Shown one piece after another: positions 1 through 7,703 of a stretch of 64,000 nt of DNA. Every line of letters starts with the position of its first letter. The stretch's first letter is position 1. The stretch spans positions 1-64,000 of the forward strand of contig JALOCA010000004.1 of assembly GCA_023227965.1 (NCBI GenBank), given 5' to 3'. The translations under genes were made by a program, and so were the position numbers. Below the pieces are notes generated by a model. The model was not told where the DNA came from and searched no databases. It was given only the letters and a program-made list of their open reading frames with translations. Source of the DNA: Lentimicrobiaceae bacterium. Its GTDB lineage: Bacteria; Bacteroidota; Bacteroidia; Bacteroidales; JALOCA01.

Positions 1-295
<295 letters not shown>

Positions 296-437
296 AAAAA
301 GTTGATCTTTAATGTCTCAAGATTTACTCACTCTTAATTCTCTCTGGAATTCGAGGATATTTGCTACTTGGCTTCTCATTATTTTCAAAGAACTTTTTTC
401 TGTTTTCTCCTCCCGTTGTTTCTTCCGAAAGGGAGTG

Positions 438-467
438 CAAAATTAATACTTTTTTTAATCCTGCAAG
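438..467 (-). promoter_or_regulatory. rrn promoter, proximal copy
   Basis: On the minus strand a TAATTTTG box (438-445) matches the Bacteroidota -7 consensus TAnnTTTG. CTTG at 464-467 could be the -33 element with an 18-nt spacer, slightly short. The box is followed by GCACTCCC, nearly the same discriminator as at the two upstream copies. It is the nearest of three candidates to the 16S gene. The -33 element is weak. Confidence 0.5.
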
Positions 468-530
468 CTTTTTTGAAAAATTTTTTTTAATTATTTTTTT
501 ATCTCTTTTTTCAATCAACGTTTGGGGCTG

Positions 531-561
531 CAAAAGTAAAACATTTTTTATCTCCTCCAAA
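531..561 (-). promoter_or_regulatory. rrn promoter, middle copy
   Basis: Minus strand: TTTG (558-561), 19-nt spacer, TACTTTTG (531-538). This is a perfect match to the Bacteroidota housekeeping promoter TTTG-N19-21-TAnnTTTG. It is followed by GCAGCCCC. It lies about 240 nt upstream of the 16S 5' end, as expected for an rRNA leader. Confidence 0.7.
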
Positions 562-618
562 TTTATCTGAAAAAATTTTTGAACATTTTTATAAAGAACC
601 TTTCGTCTAAAGCGGGTG

Positions 619-651
619 CAAATATAGAACTATATTTTCGAATAAAACAAA
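619..651 (-). promoter_or_regulatory. rrn promoter, distal copy
   Basis: Minus strand: TTTG (648-651), 21-nt spacer, TATATTTG (619-626), followed by GCACCCGC. Both boxes match the Bacteroidota consensus exactly. Together with the copies at 531-561 and 438-467 it makes a tandem promoter array for the rRNA operon. Confidence 0.7.
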
Positions 652-888
652 CCATTTATTTCTCTCCCTGTAATATTTCTTTGAAACCGTTTAAAATGAA
701 TTCATTTGATTGAAAAATAATTTTACAATCTCTGTTTCTTTCCGTCTGGTTTTTGACTTTTTTACATATTAAAAAACGTATATATCTGTATTTTAACTAT
801 CTGTCATTTTTACTCTTTTTACTTTATGTGCGAGAGTATTATCTTTTGTTTTACTTTTACAGTAATAATTTTTTATTCAGGTTATATT
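652..888. other. AT-rich intergenic stretch
   Basis: This lies between the distal rrn promoter and the outer-membrane protein gene starting at 889. It is very T-rich on the plus strand. Short open frames here have no signal peptide, domain or family resemblance and look fortuitous. A promoter for the rightward gene should lie here, but no complete TTTG/TAnnTTTG pair was found. Confidence 0.4.
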
Positions 889-1485
889 ATGGTACGATTG
901 CGTTATATAATTCAAAAAGCACTGTTTTGCAGCATCTTAGTATTTTGTCATTACGTATATGCACAACCTCCTCTCCCCAACAGTGCACTTTCTGCGAAGG
1001 ATAACAGGTGGTTTACAGGTGGAAATATCGGATTTCAGTTTGGCGATCAAACATTTATTGATATTTCTCCGCTTTGTGGATATAAAGTAATCGAAAATTT
1101 TCACGCAGGAATTTCCGCAACCTATAAGTATTATCAGTACAAAAAAGCCTTTTATGATCCTTATCGCGCAAAATGGCTTTCCTATACAGGCAATATCATT
1201 GGAGGAAGTGTATTTGCCCGTTACTTTGTTATACCAGAGGTATTTGCCAATTTAGAATACGAAATGCTCTGGCTTTCGTTTGACGATTTTTACGATAATG
1301 GCAATACCATCTCCAAAGCCAGAGAAACCCGTTATGTTCCATCTTTGCTTGCCGGAGGAGGCTACAGGCAATATATTTCTGATAAAACAAGCTTTGATAT
1401 TGTTGTATTATGGAACTTTCTCGAATCGCAGTATTCTCCTTACGATAACCCCATCATACGGATTGGGTTTTCGGTAGATTTATAA
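889..1485 (+). CDS. Predicted outer-membrane beta-barrel protein
   Basis: A 198-residue protein. The chosen ATG at 889 puts a signal peptide at the N-terminus (basic MVRLRY, hydrophobic core to about residue 24, ending HYVYAQ). An upstream in-frame ATG at 826 would bury that signal. The mature part alternates aromatic and glycine residues in short strands (GGNIGFQFGD, HAGISATYKYYQY, GGSVFARYF) and ends in IGFSVDL, as expected of a small 8-10 strand barrel. I do not recognise a named family, so the role is unknown. It converges on pepD and shares the hairpin terminator at 1490-1526. Confidence 0.75.
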   Translation: MVRLRYIIQKALFCSILVFCHYVYAQPPLPNSALSAKDNRWFTGGNIGFQFGDQTFIDISPLCGYKVIENFHAGISATYKYYQYKKAFYDPYRAKWLSYTGNIIGGSVFARYFVIPEVFANLEYEMLWLSFDDFYDNGNTISKARETRYVPSLLAGGGYRQYISDKTSFDIVVLWNFLESQYSPYDNPIIRIGFSVDL

Positions 1486-1489
1486 ATAT

Positions 1490-1526
1490 CAAGAAAGCCA
1501 TAATCATGAGATTTACGGCTTTCTTG
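1490..1526. terminator. Shared hairpin terminator
   Basis: A perfect 10-bp stem (CAAGAAAGCC at 1490-1499, GGCTTTCTTG at 1517-1526) sits between two convergent genes. It can serve either strand. Neither side has a long U-tract, so factor-independent termination may be inefficient. Confidence 0.55.
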
Positions 1527-1547
1527 AAACAATTGTAACTACAAAAA

Positions 1548-3002
1548 CTATTCAGGAATACGTTTTAATATTTCCAAGGTTAGATTCCAGAAACGCTGTA
1601 CACTGGGGATATGCAAACTTTCGTCGGGAGAATGTGCTCCCTTGATAGTAGGTCCATAGGATACCATATCCATCCCCTGAATTTTTTCCCCTATTAAACC
1701 ACATTCAAGTCCTGCATGTATAGCTAAAACTTTGGGGGTTACCTTAAATAATGATTCATAAGCAGTACGTGTTATTTCCAGTATTTCGCTATCGGGGTTC
1801 GGAGTCCATCCGGGATAACCATCGGAATGAGTAAACACCGCGCCCGCCAATACAAAAACACTCTCTACCATGGATGCCACATACATTTTGGCACTTTCCA
1901 CAGAACTCCGTTGACTGGTAGTAATTTCTATATGATTATTCTTACATTTTACTGAGGCAAGATTTGTAGAGGTTTCCACAAAATCAGGGATATCAGCCGA
2001 CATGGTAATCACGCCGTGCGGGCAGGCAAGTAATGTATGTATTAGCGTTTGCTGCGTAATTTCATCAAAAATACCGGATGGAGGTACTGTAGGAAGGCAA
2101 CTGATTGCAAGCCCCGGTTCTGTTATCCTGTATTCAGTTTTGATACTATTTTCGAAATTTTTCACAAACGAAAGGAAAAGCAAGGACTTATCTTTAGGCA
2201 AAGTTACCAGCGCCTGCGCTTCTCTGGCAATGGCATTTCTCAGATTTCCCCCATCGAAATCGCTTAACCGCAATCCCCGTTTCGTTCCTTCAAACAACAG
2301 ACGGGCAAGTATTTTATTAGCATTACCCCTGCCTTTATTGATATCGTCGCCAGAATGTCCTCCCAATAAACCCGACACCTTAATTATATAGGTATCTACA
2401 TCCGAAGGTACCTGAGCCAACTTAATTGGCAATTTAGCAACGGTGTCAATTCCCCCGGCACAGCCTATAAATAATTCACCTTCGTCTTCCGAATCGAGGT
2501 TTAACAGTATTTTGCTGTTCAAATTGCGGGCATCGAGCCCGAAAGCCCCTGTAAGTCCGGTTTCTTCATCCACAGTAAACACACATTCGATGGGTCCGTG
2601 CTCAATATCGGTTGCTGCTAGCAATGCAAGCTGAGCGGCTATGCCTATGCCATCGTCGGCACCCAGTGTAGTTCCTTTTGCTTTAACCCATTCGCCATCA
2701 ATATAGGGCTGAATGGGATCCCTGTCAAAATCATGAACAGTACCGTCGTTTTTTTCACACACCATATCAATATGGCTTTGCAGAATAACGGATTTTTTCT
2801 TTTCAAGCCCGGGAGTTGCCGGTTTGCGAATAATAATATTGCCCGTTGCATCTTTTACAGTGAATAGATTTCTCTTTTCCCCAAATGTAATGAGATATTC
2901 TGCAATTTTTTCTTCCTTTTTTGATGGACGGGGAATTTTACAGATTTCGTTGAAAAAGAACCAGAGCGAATCCGGTTGTAATGTAAGTATATCGTTAGTC
3001 AT
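1548..3002 (-). CDS. pepD: Aminoacyl-histidine dipeptidase (PepD), peptidase family M20
   Basis: A 484-residue cytosolic zinc dipeptidase, the usual PepD length, that cleaves Xaa-His and other dipeptides. M20 motifs appear in order: metal-binding HIDMVCEK, GADDGIGIA with the bridging Asp, catalytic DEETGLTGA, NLDSEDEGELFIG, the dimerisation-domain GGHSGDDINKGRGN, and C-terminal HAGLECGL and GAHSPDE. The ATG at 3002 gives MTNDILTLQP, the normal family start. A longer frame to 3164 adds 54 residues without homology and runs through the probable promoter, so it was not used. It is divergent from tig and convergent with the gene at 889. Confidence 0.95.
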   Translation of the reverse strand: MTNDILTLQPDSLWFFFNEICKIPRPSKKEEKIAEYLITFGEKRNLFTVKDATGNIIIRKPATPGLEKKKSVILQSHIDMVCEKNDGTVHDFDRDPIQPYIDGEWVKAKGTTLGADDGIGIAAQLALLAATDIEHGPIECVFTVDEETGLTGAFGLDARNLNSKILLNLDSEDEGELFIGCAGGIDTVAKLPIKLAQVPSDVDTYIIKVSGLLGGHSGDDINKGRGNANKILARLLFEGTKRGLRLSDFDGGNLRNAIAREAQALVTLPKDKSLLFLSFVKNFENSIKTEYRITEPGLAISCLPTVPPSGIFDEITQQTLIHTLLACPHGVITMSADIPDFVETSTNLASVKCKNNHIEITTSQRSSVESAKMYVASMVESVFVLAGAVFTHSDGYPGWTPNPDSEILEITRTAYESLFKVTPKVLAIHAGLECGLIGEKIQGMDMVSYGPTIKGAHSPDESLHIPSVQRFWNLTLEILKRIPE

Positions 3003-3022
3003 GTCCCTTTTTTTATTTGCGG

Positions 3023-3051
3023 CAAACTTAAAAAAATTTGAGAAATTCAAA
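3023..3051 (-). promoter_or_regulatory. Probable pepD promoter
   Basis: Minus strand TAAGTTTG (3023-3030) fits TAnnTTTG. TTTG at 3048-3051 is 17 nt upstream, slightly short. Transcription would start about 15 nt before the ATG at 3002, which supports that start over the longer frame. Confidence 0.45.
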
Positions 3052-3229
3052 TACCTGGTTCCAGAAAATAACTTCCCAACAAAAACAACACGATTCTTAT
3101 TTAAAATTCTATTTATATATGTTACAAACAAGATGTTATGTGTTTTTTCCATCCTGAAACCCATTCGGGGGCATTAATACTTACTAAAATGAAATCATTC
3201 AAACTTATTATTTTGCATAATAATTTTGA

Positions 3230-3237
3230 TACCTTTG
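3230..3237 (+). promoter_or_regulatory. Probable tig promoter (-7 box)
   Basis: TACCTTTG fits the -7 consensus TAnnTTTG and is followed by GCTGC. It lies 71 nt before the tig ATG. No TTTG is found at the expected distance upstream. The rest of the roughly 300-nt pepD-tig gap is AT-rich and shows nothing else. Confidence 0.4.
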
Positions 3238-3308
3238 CTGCAATTTTTCAGACTAAACCCTTTTTAGTTTAAAAATCATAAATTCAATTATTTATAAAAA
3301 GTATTTTG

Positions 3309-4661
3309 ATGAATATTCAACTTGAAAACACAGGCGAACTTACAGCTTCTATTACCGTTTTTATTCCTGAAACCGATTATAAGGAAAATGTTAACAAACT
3401 TCTGAAAGATTACCAGAAAAAAGCCAATATTCCGGGTTTCAGACCAGGGAATGTACCTTTCGGAATGATTAATCGTATGTATGGAAAAGCCGTAGTTGCC
3501 GAAGAAGTAAACAAAATCGCTTCCGAAGCATTAACGAACTATCTTAAAGACAATGCTATTGATATTTTAGGTCATCCCGTAGCCAATACAGAAAAAAGCC
3601 CGGCAATAAACTGGGACGAACAAAAAGACTTTACTTTTGTTTTCGATCTGGGTATAGCTCCTTCTATGAATATTGCTTTCGGAAAAGAGATTGAAGTTCC
3701 TTATTATCACATAAATATTACTGATTCCGACCTTGACAAACAAGTTCAGGACATTTGTAATCAGAATGGTACGCAAACTGAATCGGAAGTAGTTGCCGAC
3801 AATGATATTATTACCGCACATTTTGCTGAAACCGATAAGGATGGAAACGATGTTGAAAACGGAATTGCACATTCAAGTGCCTTTATTACCAGCAGGATAA
3901 AAGATAATTCCATTAAAGAAAAAATAATCGGATTAAAAAAAGGTGAAAAAATAATTGTTGAAATTAAAAAAGCTTTCGAAGAGTTTGAGCTTACTTATAT
4001 CCTTGGTGTTGAAAAGAATAAAATTGAAACCCTTCCGGTTTATTTTTCATTGACTCCTGAAACTATCAAACACAACCAGCCCGCAGAACTGAATACGGAA
4101 TTATTTGGAAAAATCTTTGCAACTGATACACCCCAAACCGAAGAACAATTTCGCGAAAGGGTAAAACAAGATATGAGCAGTCAGCTTGTTAATGAAAGCG
4201 AAGGGAAATTTTTACACGATGTGAAAGACGTGTTATTGGAAAAAACCCAACTTCCGCTTCCCGATGCATTTCTTCAGCAATGGCTTCTTGAAATCAATGA
4301 AGGAAAAATAACACAGGAGCAACTCGAACAACAGTACCCCAGCTATGCCGAAAGCCTTCGCTGGCAGCTTATTGAAAACAAAATATTAAAAGGCAATAGC
4401 ATCGAAGTTACACAAGAGGATATGCGCGAGTATGTGAAAGCCATTTTCAAAAGGACGGATACCGAAGAAACACCGGAACAATTGCAGGCTCTCGATCGCA
4501 TTGCCGACTCTATCCTTGAAAATGAAGAACAAAGCAAACGCATCAACGACAAGATATACGACGAAAAGATGAACATATTTTTCAAAGAAAATTTTACTGT
4601 TCTGATCAAAGAAATTTCGTATTCCGATTTTTACGAAATGGTAATTAACCATCACCATTAA
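3309..4661 (+). CDS. tig: Trigger factor, ribosome-associated chaperone
   Basis: A 450-residue protein that binds nascent chains at the ribosome exit tunnel. The N-terminal ribosome-binding domain (about 1-120) carries the signature GFRPGNVPFGMINRMYG, equivalent to the GFRxGKVP loop that docks on L23. A degenerate FKBP-like middle part follows (about 150-245), and the rest is the helical C-terminal chaperone domain. The ATG at 3309 is used; the TTG one codon upstream adds a single residue. It is followed after 19 nt by clpP, the classic tig-clpP-clpX order that couples folding with proteolysis. Confidence 0.95.
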   Translation: MNIQLENTGELTASITVFIPETDYKENVNKLLKDYQKKANIPGFRPGNVPFGMINRMYGKAVVAEEVNKIASEALTNYLKDNAIDILGHPVANTEKSPAINWDEQKDFTFVFDLGIAPSMNIAFGKEIEVPYYHINITDSDLDKQVQDICNQNGTQTESEVVADNDIITAHFAETDKDGNDVENGIAHSSAFITSRIKDNSIKEKIIGLKKGEKIIVEIKKAFEEFELTYILGVEKNKIETLPVYFSLTPETIKHNQPAELNTELFGKIFATDTPQTEEQFRERVKQDMSSQLVNESEGKFLHDVKDVLLEKTQLPLPDAFLQQWLLEINEGKITQEQLEQQYPSYAESLRWQLIENKILKGNSIEVTQEDMREYVKAIFKRTDTEETPEQLQALDRIADSILENEEQSKRINDKIYDEKMNIFFKENFTVLIKEISYSDFYEMVINHHH

Positions 4662-4680
4662 TATTAAATACCTGTAAAAT

Positions 4681-5355
4681 ATGCAAAACAATGAATTTCG
4701 CAGATTTGCCATCAAACACCAGGGTATCAGCAGTATAACTTTAGATAAGTTTACTTCTATCACCGGAAGTTACATTTCCCCTACCATCATCGAAGAACGG
4801 CAACTCAATATCGCCACGATGGATGTATTCTCAAGATTGATGATGGATCGTATTATTTTCCTTGGCGTCCCTATTGACGATACTGTTGCAAACATCATTC
4901 AGGCACAATTACTTTTCCTTGAATCGGTGGATTCAAAGCGCGATATTCAGATTTATCTGAATTCTCCCGGCGGTTCGGTACATGCCGGATTGGGTATTTA
5001 CGATACCATGCAATACATCTCTCCCGATATTGCAACTATCTGTACGGGAATGGCAGCTTCAATGGGAGCCATTCTGCTCTGCGCAGGCACAGAAGGCAAA
5101 CGTACCGCACTAAGGCATTCACGCATCCTCATCCACCAACCCATGGGAGGAGCTGAAGGTCAGGCTTCTGATATCGAAATCACTGCCCGTGAAATTCAAA
5201 AAACAAAAAAAGAATTGTACGAAATCATTGCCCTGCACTCCAAACAACCGTACGAAAAAATATGGCAGGATGCCGACCGTGACTTCTGGATGACTGCCGA
5301 AGAAGCCCGCGAATACGGAATGATTGACGAAGTACTTATCAAAAACAAAAAATAA
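4681..5355 (+). CDS. clpP: ATP-dependent Clp protease proteolytic subunit
   Basis: A 224-residue cytosolic serine protease that forms the double-heptamer chamber fed by ClpX. The catalytic triad is Ser127 (in MAASMGA), His152 (in RILIHQP) and Asp201 (in DADRDFWMTA). The spacing, 25 and 49 residues, equals that of E. coli Ser97/His122/Asp171. The LNSPGGSVHAGLGIYD segment supplies the oxyanion region. The N-terminal 20-30 residues are probably a propeptide. It lies 19 nt after tig, and clpX begins one base after its stop codon, so the three genes are one operon. Confidence 0.97.
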   Translation: MQNNEFRRFAIKHQGISSITLDKFTSITGSYISPTIIEERQLNIATMDVFSRLMMDRIIFLGVPIDDTVANIIQAQLLFLESVDSKRDIQIYLNSPGGSVHAGLGIYDTMQYISPDIATICTGMAASMGAILLCAGTEGKRTALRHSRILIHQPMGGAEGQASDIEITAREIQKTKKELYEIIALHSKQPYEKIWQDADRDFWMTAEEAREYGMIDEVLIKNKK

Positions 5356-5356
5356 A

Positions 5357-6592
5357 ATGGCAAAAACTGTTGAACGTTGTTCTTTTTGCGGAAGAAATAA
5401 AACCGAAGTGCAAATGCTTATTACCGGCTTAAATGCCTTTATATGCGATGTTTGTATAGAACAAGCCAATATTATTCTGAAAGAAGAATTGCCCTCGCTC
5501 AACAAGAATTCCTTTTCGCAAACCGATTTGCGTAAGCCCGCCGAAATAAAAAAATATCTCGATCAATATGTTATTGGGCAGGAAGAAGCCAAAAAAGTAC
5601 TCTCAGTAGCCGTTTACAACCATTTCAAACGTATCAGCCAGCCTTACGACCGCGACGGACACGAAGTAGAAATAGAAAAATCGAATATTATCCTTGCTGG
5701 CGAAACGGGTACAGGGAAAACCCTGCTTGCACGTACCATAGCTAAAATGCTGAATGTCCCTTTTGCCATTGCCGATGCCACCGTGCTTACCGAAGCCGGT
5801 TACGTGGGCGAAGACGTGGAAACCATTCTTTCGCGCCTGCTACAGGCAGCCGATTTTAATGTGCCTGCAGCCGAAAAAGGAATTGTATTTATTGATGAAA
5901 TTGACAAAATATCGCGCAAAAGCGATAATCCGTCCATTACCCGCGATGTTTCGGGTGAAGGTGTTCAACAGGCATTGCTAAAACTGCTCGAAGGGTCAGT
6001 TGTCAGCGTGCCTCCCCATGGGGGAAGAAAGCACCCCGAACAAAAAATGATAAGCATTAACACCCAGAATATCCTTTTCATTGCCGGAGGTGCTTTCGAT
6101 GGTATTGACAGAAAAATTGCCGGACGTTTGCAAACCAATATCATCGGCTACAAAGCCGATAAAGAACGGCAAGCTCTGGATAAAAACAATCTTATCCAAT
6201 ACATTGCCCCACAAGATTTGCGAAGTTTCGGACTTATTCCTGAAATTGTTGGGCGTTTCCCGGTAATCTCTCACCTGAACCCTCTCGAAAAATCGGCTTT
6301 ACGGCAGATACTCACCGAACCTAAAAATGCACTTGTAAAACAATATATCAAGCTGTTCGACATGGATGGCATCAAACTATCGTTTGATGACGATGTCCTT
6401 GATTTTATCGTAGATAAAGCCGTAGAATTCAAACTGGGTGCCCGCGGCTTGCGCTCCATCATCGAAAATATCATGACCGATGCCATGTTCGACCTGCCAT
6501 CAAAAAAGAGTACTAAAAAATTTCATATTTCAACCGGATATGCCCGCGAAAAAATTGAAAAATCACAGCTTAACCTCCTTAAGGTAGCCTGA
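5357..6592 (+). CDS. clpX: ATP-dependent Clp protease ATP-binding subunit ClpX
   Basis: A 411-residue AAA+ unfoldase that delivers substrates to ClpP. The N-terminal zinc-binding domain has Cys8, Cys11, Cys30 and Cys33. Walker A GETGTGKT is at 115-122, the pore loop GYVG at 148-151 and Walker B IVFIDE at 176-181. Sensor regions follow (QNILFIAGGAF, LIPEIVGRFP). The ClpP-docking loop reads IGY where many ClpX proteins have IGF. The ATG at 5357 gives MAKTVERCSFCG, the normal start; an upstream in-frame ATG at 5324 lies inside clpP and was rejected. Last gene of the tig-clpP-clpX operon. Confidence 0.97.
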   Translation: MAKTVERCSFCGRNKTEVQMLITGLNAFICDVCIEQANIILKEELPSLNKNSFSQTDLRKPAEIKKYLDQYVIGQEEAKKVLSVAVYNHFKRISQPYDRDGHEVEIEKSNIILAGETGTGKTLLARTIAKMLNVPFAIADATVLTEAGYVGEDVETILSRLLQAADFNVPAAEKGIVFIDEIDKISRKSDNPSITRDVSGEGVQQALLKLLEGSVVSVPPHGGRKHPEQKMISINTQNILFIAGGAFDGIDRKIAGRLQTNIIGYKADKERQALDKNNLIQYIAPQDLRSFGLIPEIVGRFPVISHLNPLEKSALRQILTEPKNALVKQYIKLFDMDGIKLSFDDDVLDFIVDKAVEFKLGARGLRSIIENIMTDAMFDLPSKKSTKKFHISTGYAREKIEKSQLNLLKVA

Positions 6593-6681
6593 CAGGCAAT
6601 ACTGTGTTCTTTTCAGCGTTGTAATAAACAACCAACATTTTCACGGCACAATTGTTGATTATAACATTGGATGCTAAACCA

Positions 6682-7290
6682 ATGAAAAAAGTTATTTTCA
6701 TATTATTTTTTCTCATTTCCGCCTACTGCGCAAACTCACAGGGAACCCACAAAAGTGATACTGTAACAAAAATTAAACTGTACAGGGTGGCGGCTGTTAT
6801 CATCAATGGTGATACCGTTCCCTATATTGGCTTGCCGGAAGTAAAAATTTACGCCCATTCCAAATTTGCCAACCGCCATGCCGAAAAAAGGTACGACAAA
6901 TTAGTACGTAACGTCAAAAAGGTATATCCTTACGCCAAATTAGCCGGGATACGGTATAAAGAATACAACGAGATGTTGCTGAAAGTGAAAAACGACAAAG
7001 AGAAGAAACGCCTGATGAAACAGGTGGAAGCCGACCTTAAAAAACAGTTTGGCCCCGAACTGGAGAAACTCACTTTTTCGCAGGGAAAAATTCTTCTTAA
7101 ACTCATTGACCGCGAAACGGGTAACACTTCCTATGCAATCGTTGACGAATTCCGGGGGTGGTTTTCTGCCTTTTTCTGGCAGAGTTTTGCCAGGATATTC
7201 GGTTACAACTTAAAAGAACCCTACGACCCTTACGGTGAAGACAGCAATATCGAACTCATTGTGCTGATGATTGAAAACGGACAGATTTAA
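6682..7290 (+). CDS. DUF4294 family exported protein
   Basis: A 202-residue protein with a signal peptide (MKKVIFILFFLISAYCANSQ). The motif INGDTVPYIGLPEVKIY followed by a basic helical segment (RYDKLVRNVKKVYPYAKLAG) is typical of the Bacteroidota-specific DUF4294 family, whose function is unknown. The C-terminal half (SYAIVDEFRGWFSAFFWQSFARIFGYN) is aromatic and conserved. The ATG at 6682 was preferred over one ten codons upstream because it starts the signal peptide directly. It follows clpX by 89 nt and converges on the DUF2007 gene. Confidence 0.85.
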   Translation: MKKVIFILFFLISAYCANSQGTHKSDTVTKIKLYRVAAVIINGDTVPYIGLPEVKIYAHSKFANRHAEKRYDKLVRNVKKVYPYAKLAGIRYKEYNEMLLKVKNDKEKKRLMKQVEADLKKQFGPELEKLTFSQGKILLKLIDRETGNTSYAIVDEFRGWFSAFFWQSFARIFGYNLKEPYDPYGEDSNIELIVLMIENGQI

Positions 7291-7300
7291 GGAGTTTTAA

Positions 7301-7340
7301 GTTGCGGTTGAAATTAAAGATTTTTATTTTTTACCGCAAC
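7301..7340. terminator. Shared hairpin terminator
   Basis: GTTGCGGT (7301-7308) pairs with ACCGCAAC (7333-7340) between the convergent genes ending at 7290 and 7342. The loop is A/T-rich, so it could serve both directions. Confidence 0.5.
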
Positions 7341-7341
7341 C

Positions 7342-7608
7342 TTACAGCTCTTCATCCAGAACCGAGTTCTGGTTCTGGTTGTCTTCAAAATCGGCTACCA
7401 CCTGAACTGCTTTTTCGTAATCAACACTTGATACAACCACTTTTACGGCACCTGCCCCACCCGGAGCTATGTGCCAGGGAGCCAGTGTTCCCCTTATTTC
7501 ATCCAGCAGGAACGCTTGTACTTCCGCATTTTCCAGCAAGCTTTTTACCAAGCCGGCTTCCCATGCCGTTCCGGCAAAAACTTCTACAGCCCTGATTTCT
7601 TCTTCCAT
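7342..7608 (-). CDS. DUF2007 family small protein
   Basis: An 88-residue soluble acidic protein resembling the DUF2007 'putative signal-transducing protein' family, a ferredoxin-fold domain. The order VEVFAGTAWEAGLVKSLLE, then AFLLDE, then VKVVVSSVDYEKAVQVVADF is the family pattern (a 'which copy of the chain changed' helix followed by a beta-alpha-beta unit). Function is unknown. The ATG at 7608 is used; a GTG nine codons upstream is possible. It lies 95 nt downstream of tamB on the same strand and may be read with it. Confidence 0.75.
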   Translation of the reverse strand: MEEEIRAVEVFAGTAWEAGLVKSLLENAEVQAFLLDEIRGTLAPWHIAPGGAGAVKVVVSSVDYEKAVQVVADFEDNQNQNSVLDEEL

Positions 7609-7703
7609 AAGTTTTATTCTGTTTACTTTATTCACTTTTTATTCTGATAAATTGCATCCCGGTTTTGTTTAAGTAAAACATTTCTTACCTTACCGAGTGT
7701 ATT

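Noticed and set aside
324..570. Open frames on both strands in the rRNA leader
   Set aside because: They lie on the rrn promoter array, are made of low-complexity Phe/Ser/Lys codons from T-rich DNA, and resemble no family.
3003..3164. N-terminal extension of PepD by 54 residues
   Set aside because: It has no homology to PepD, covers the probable promoter, and the ATG at 3002 gives the normal family length.
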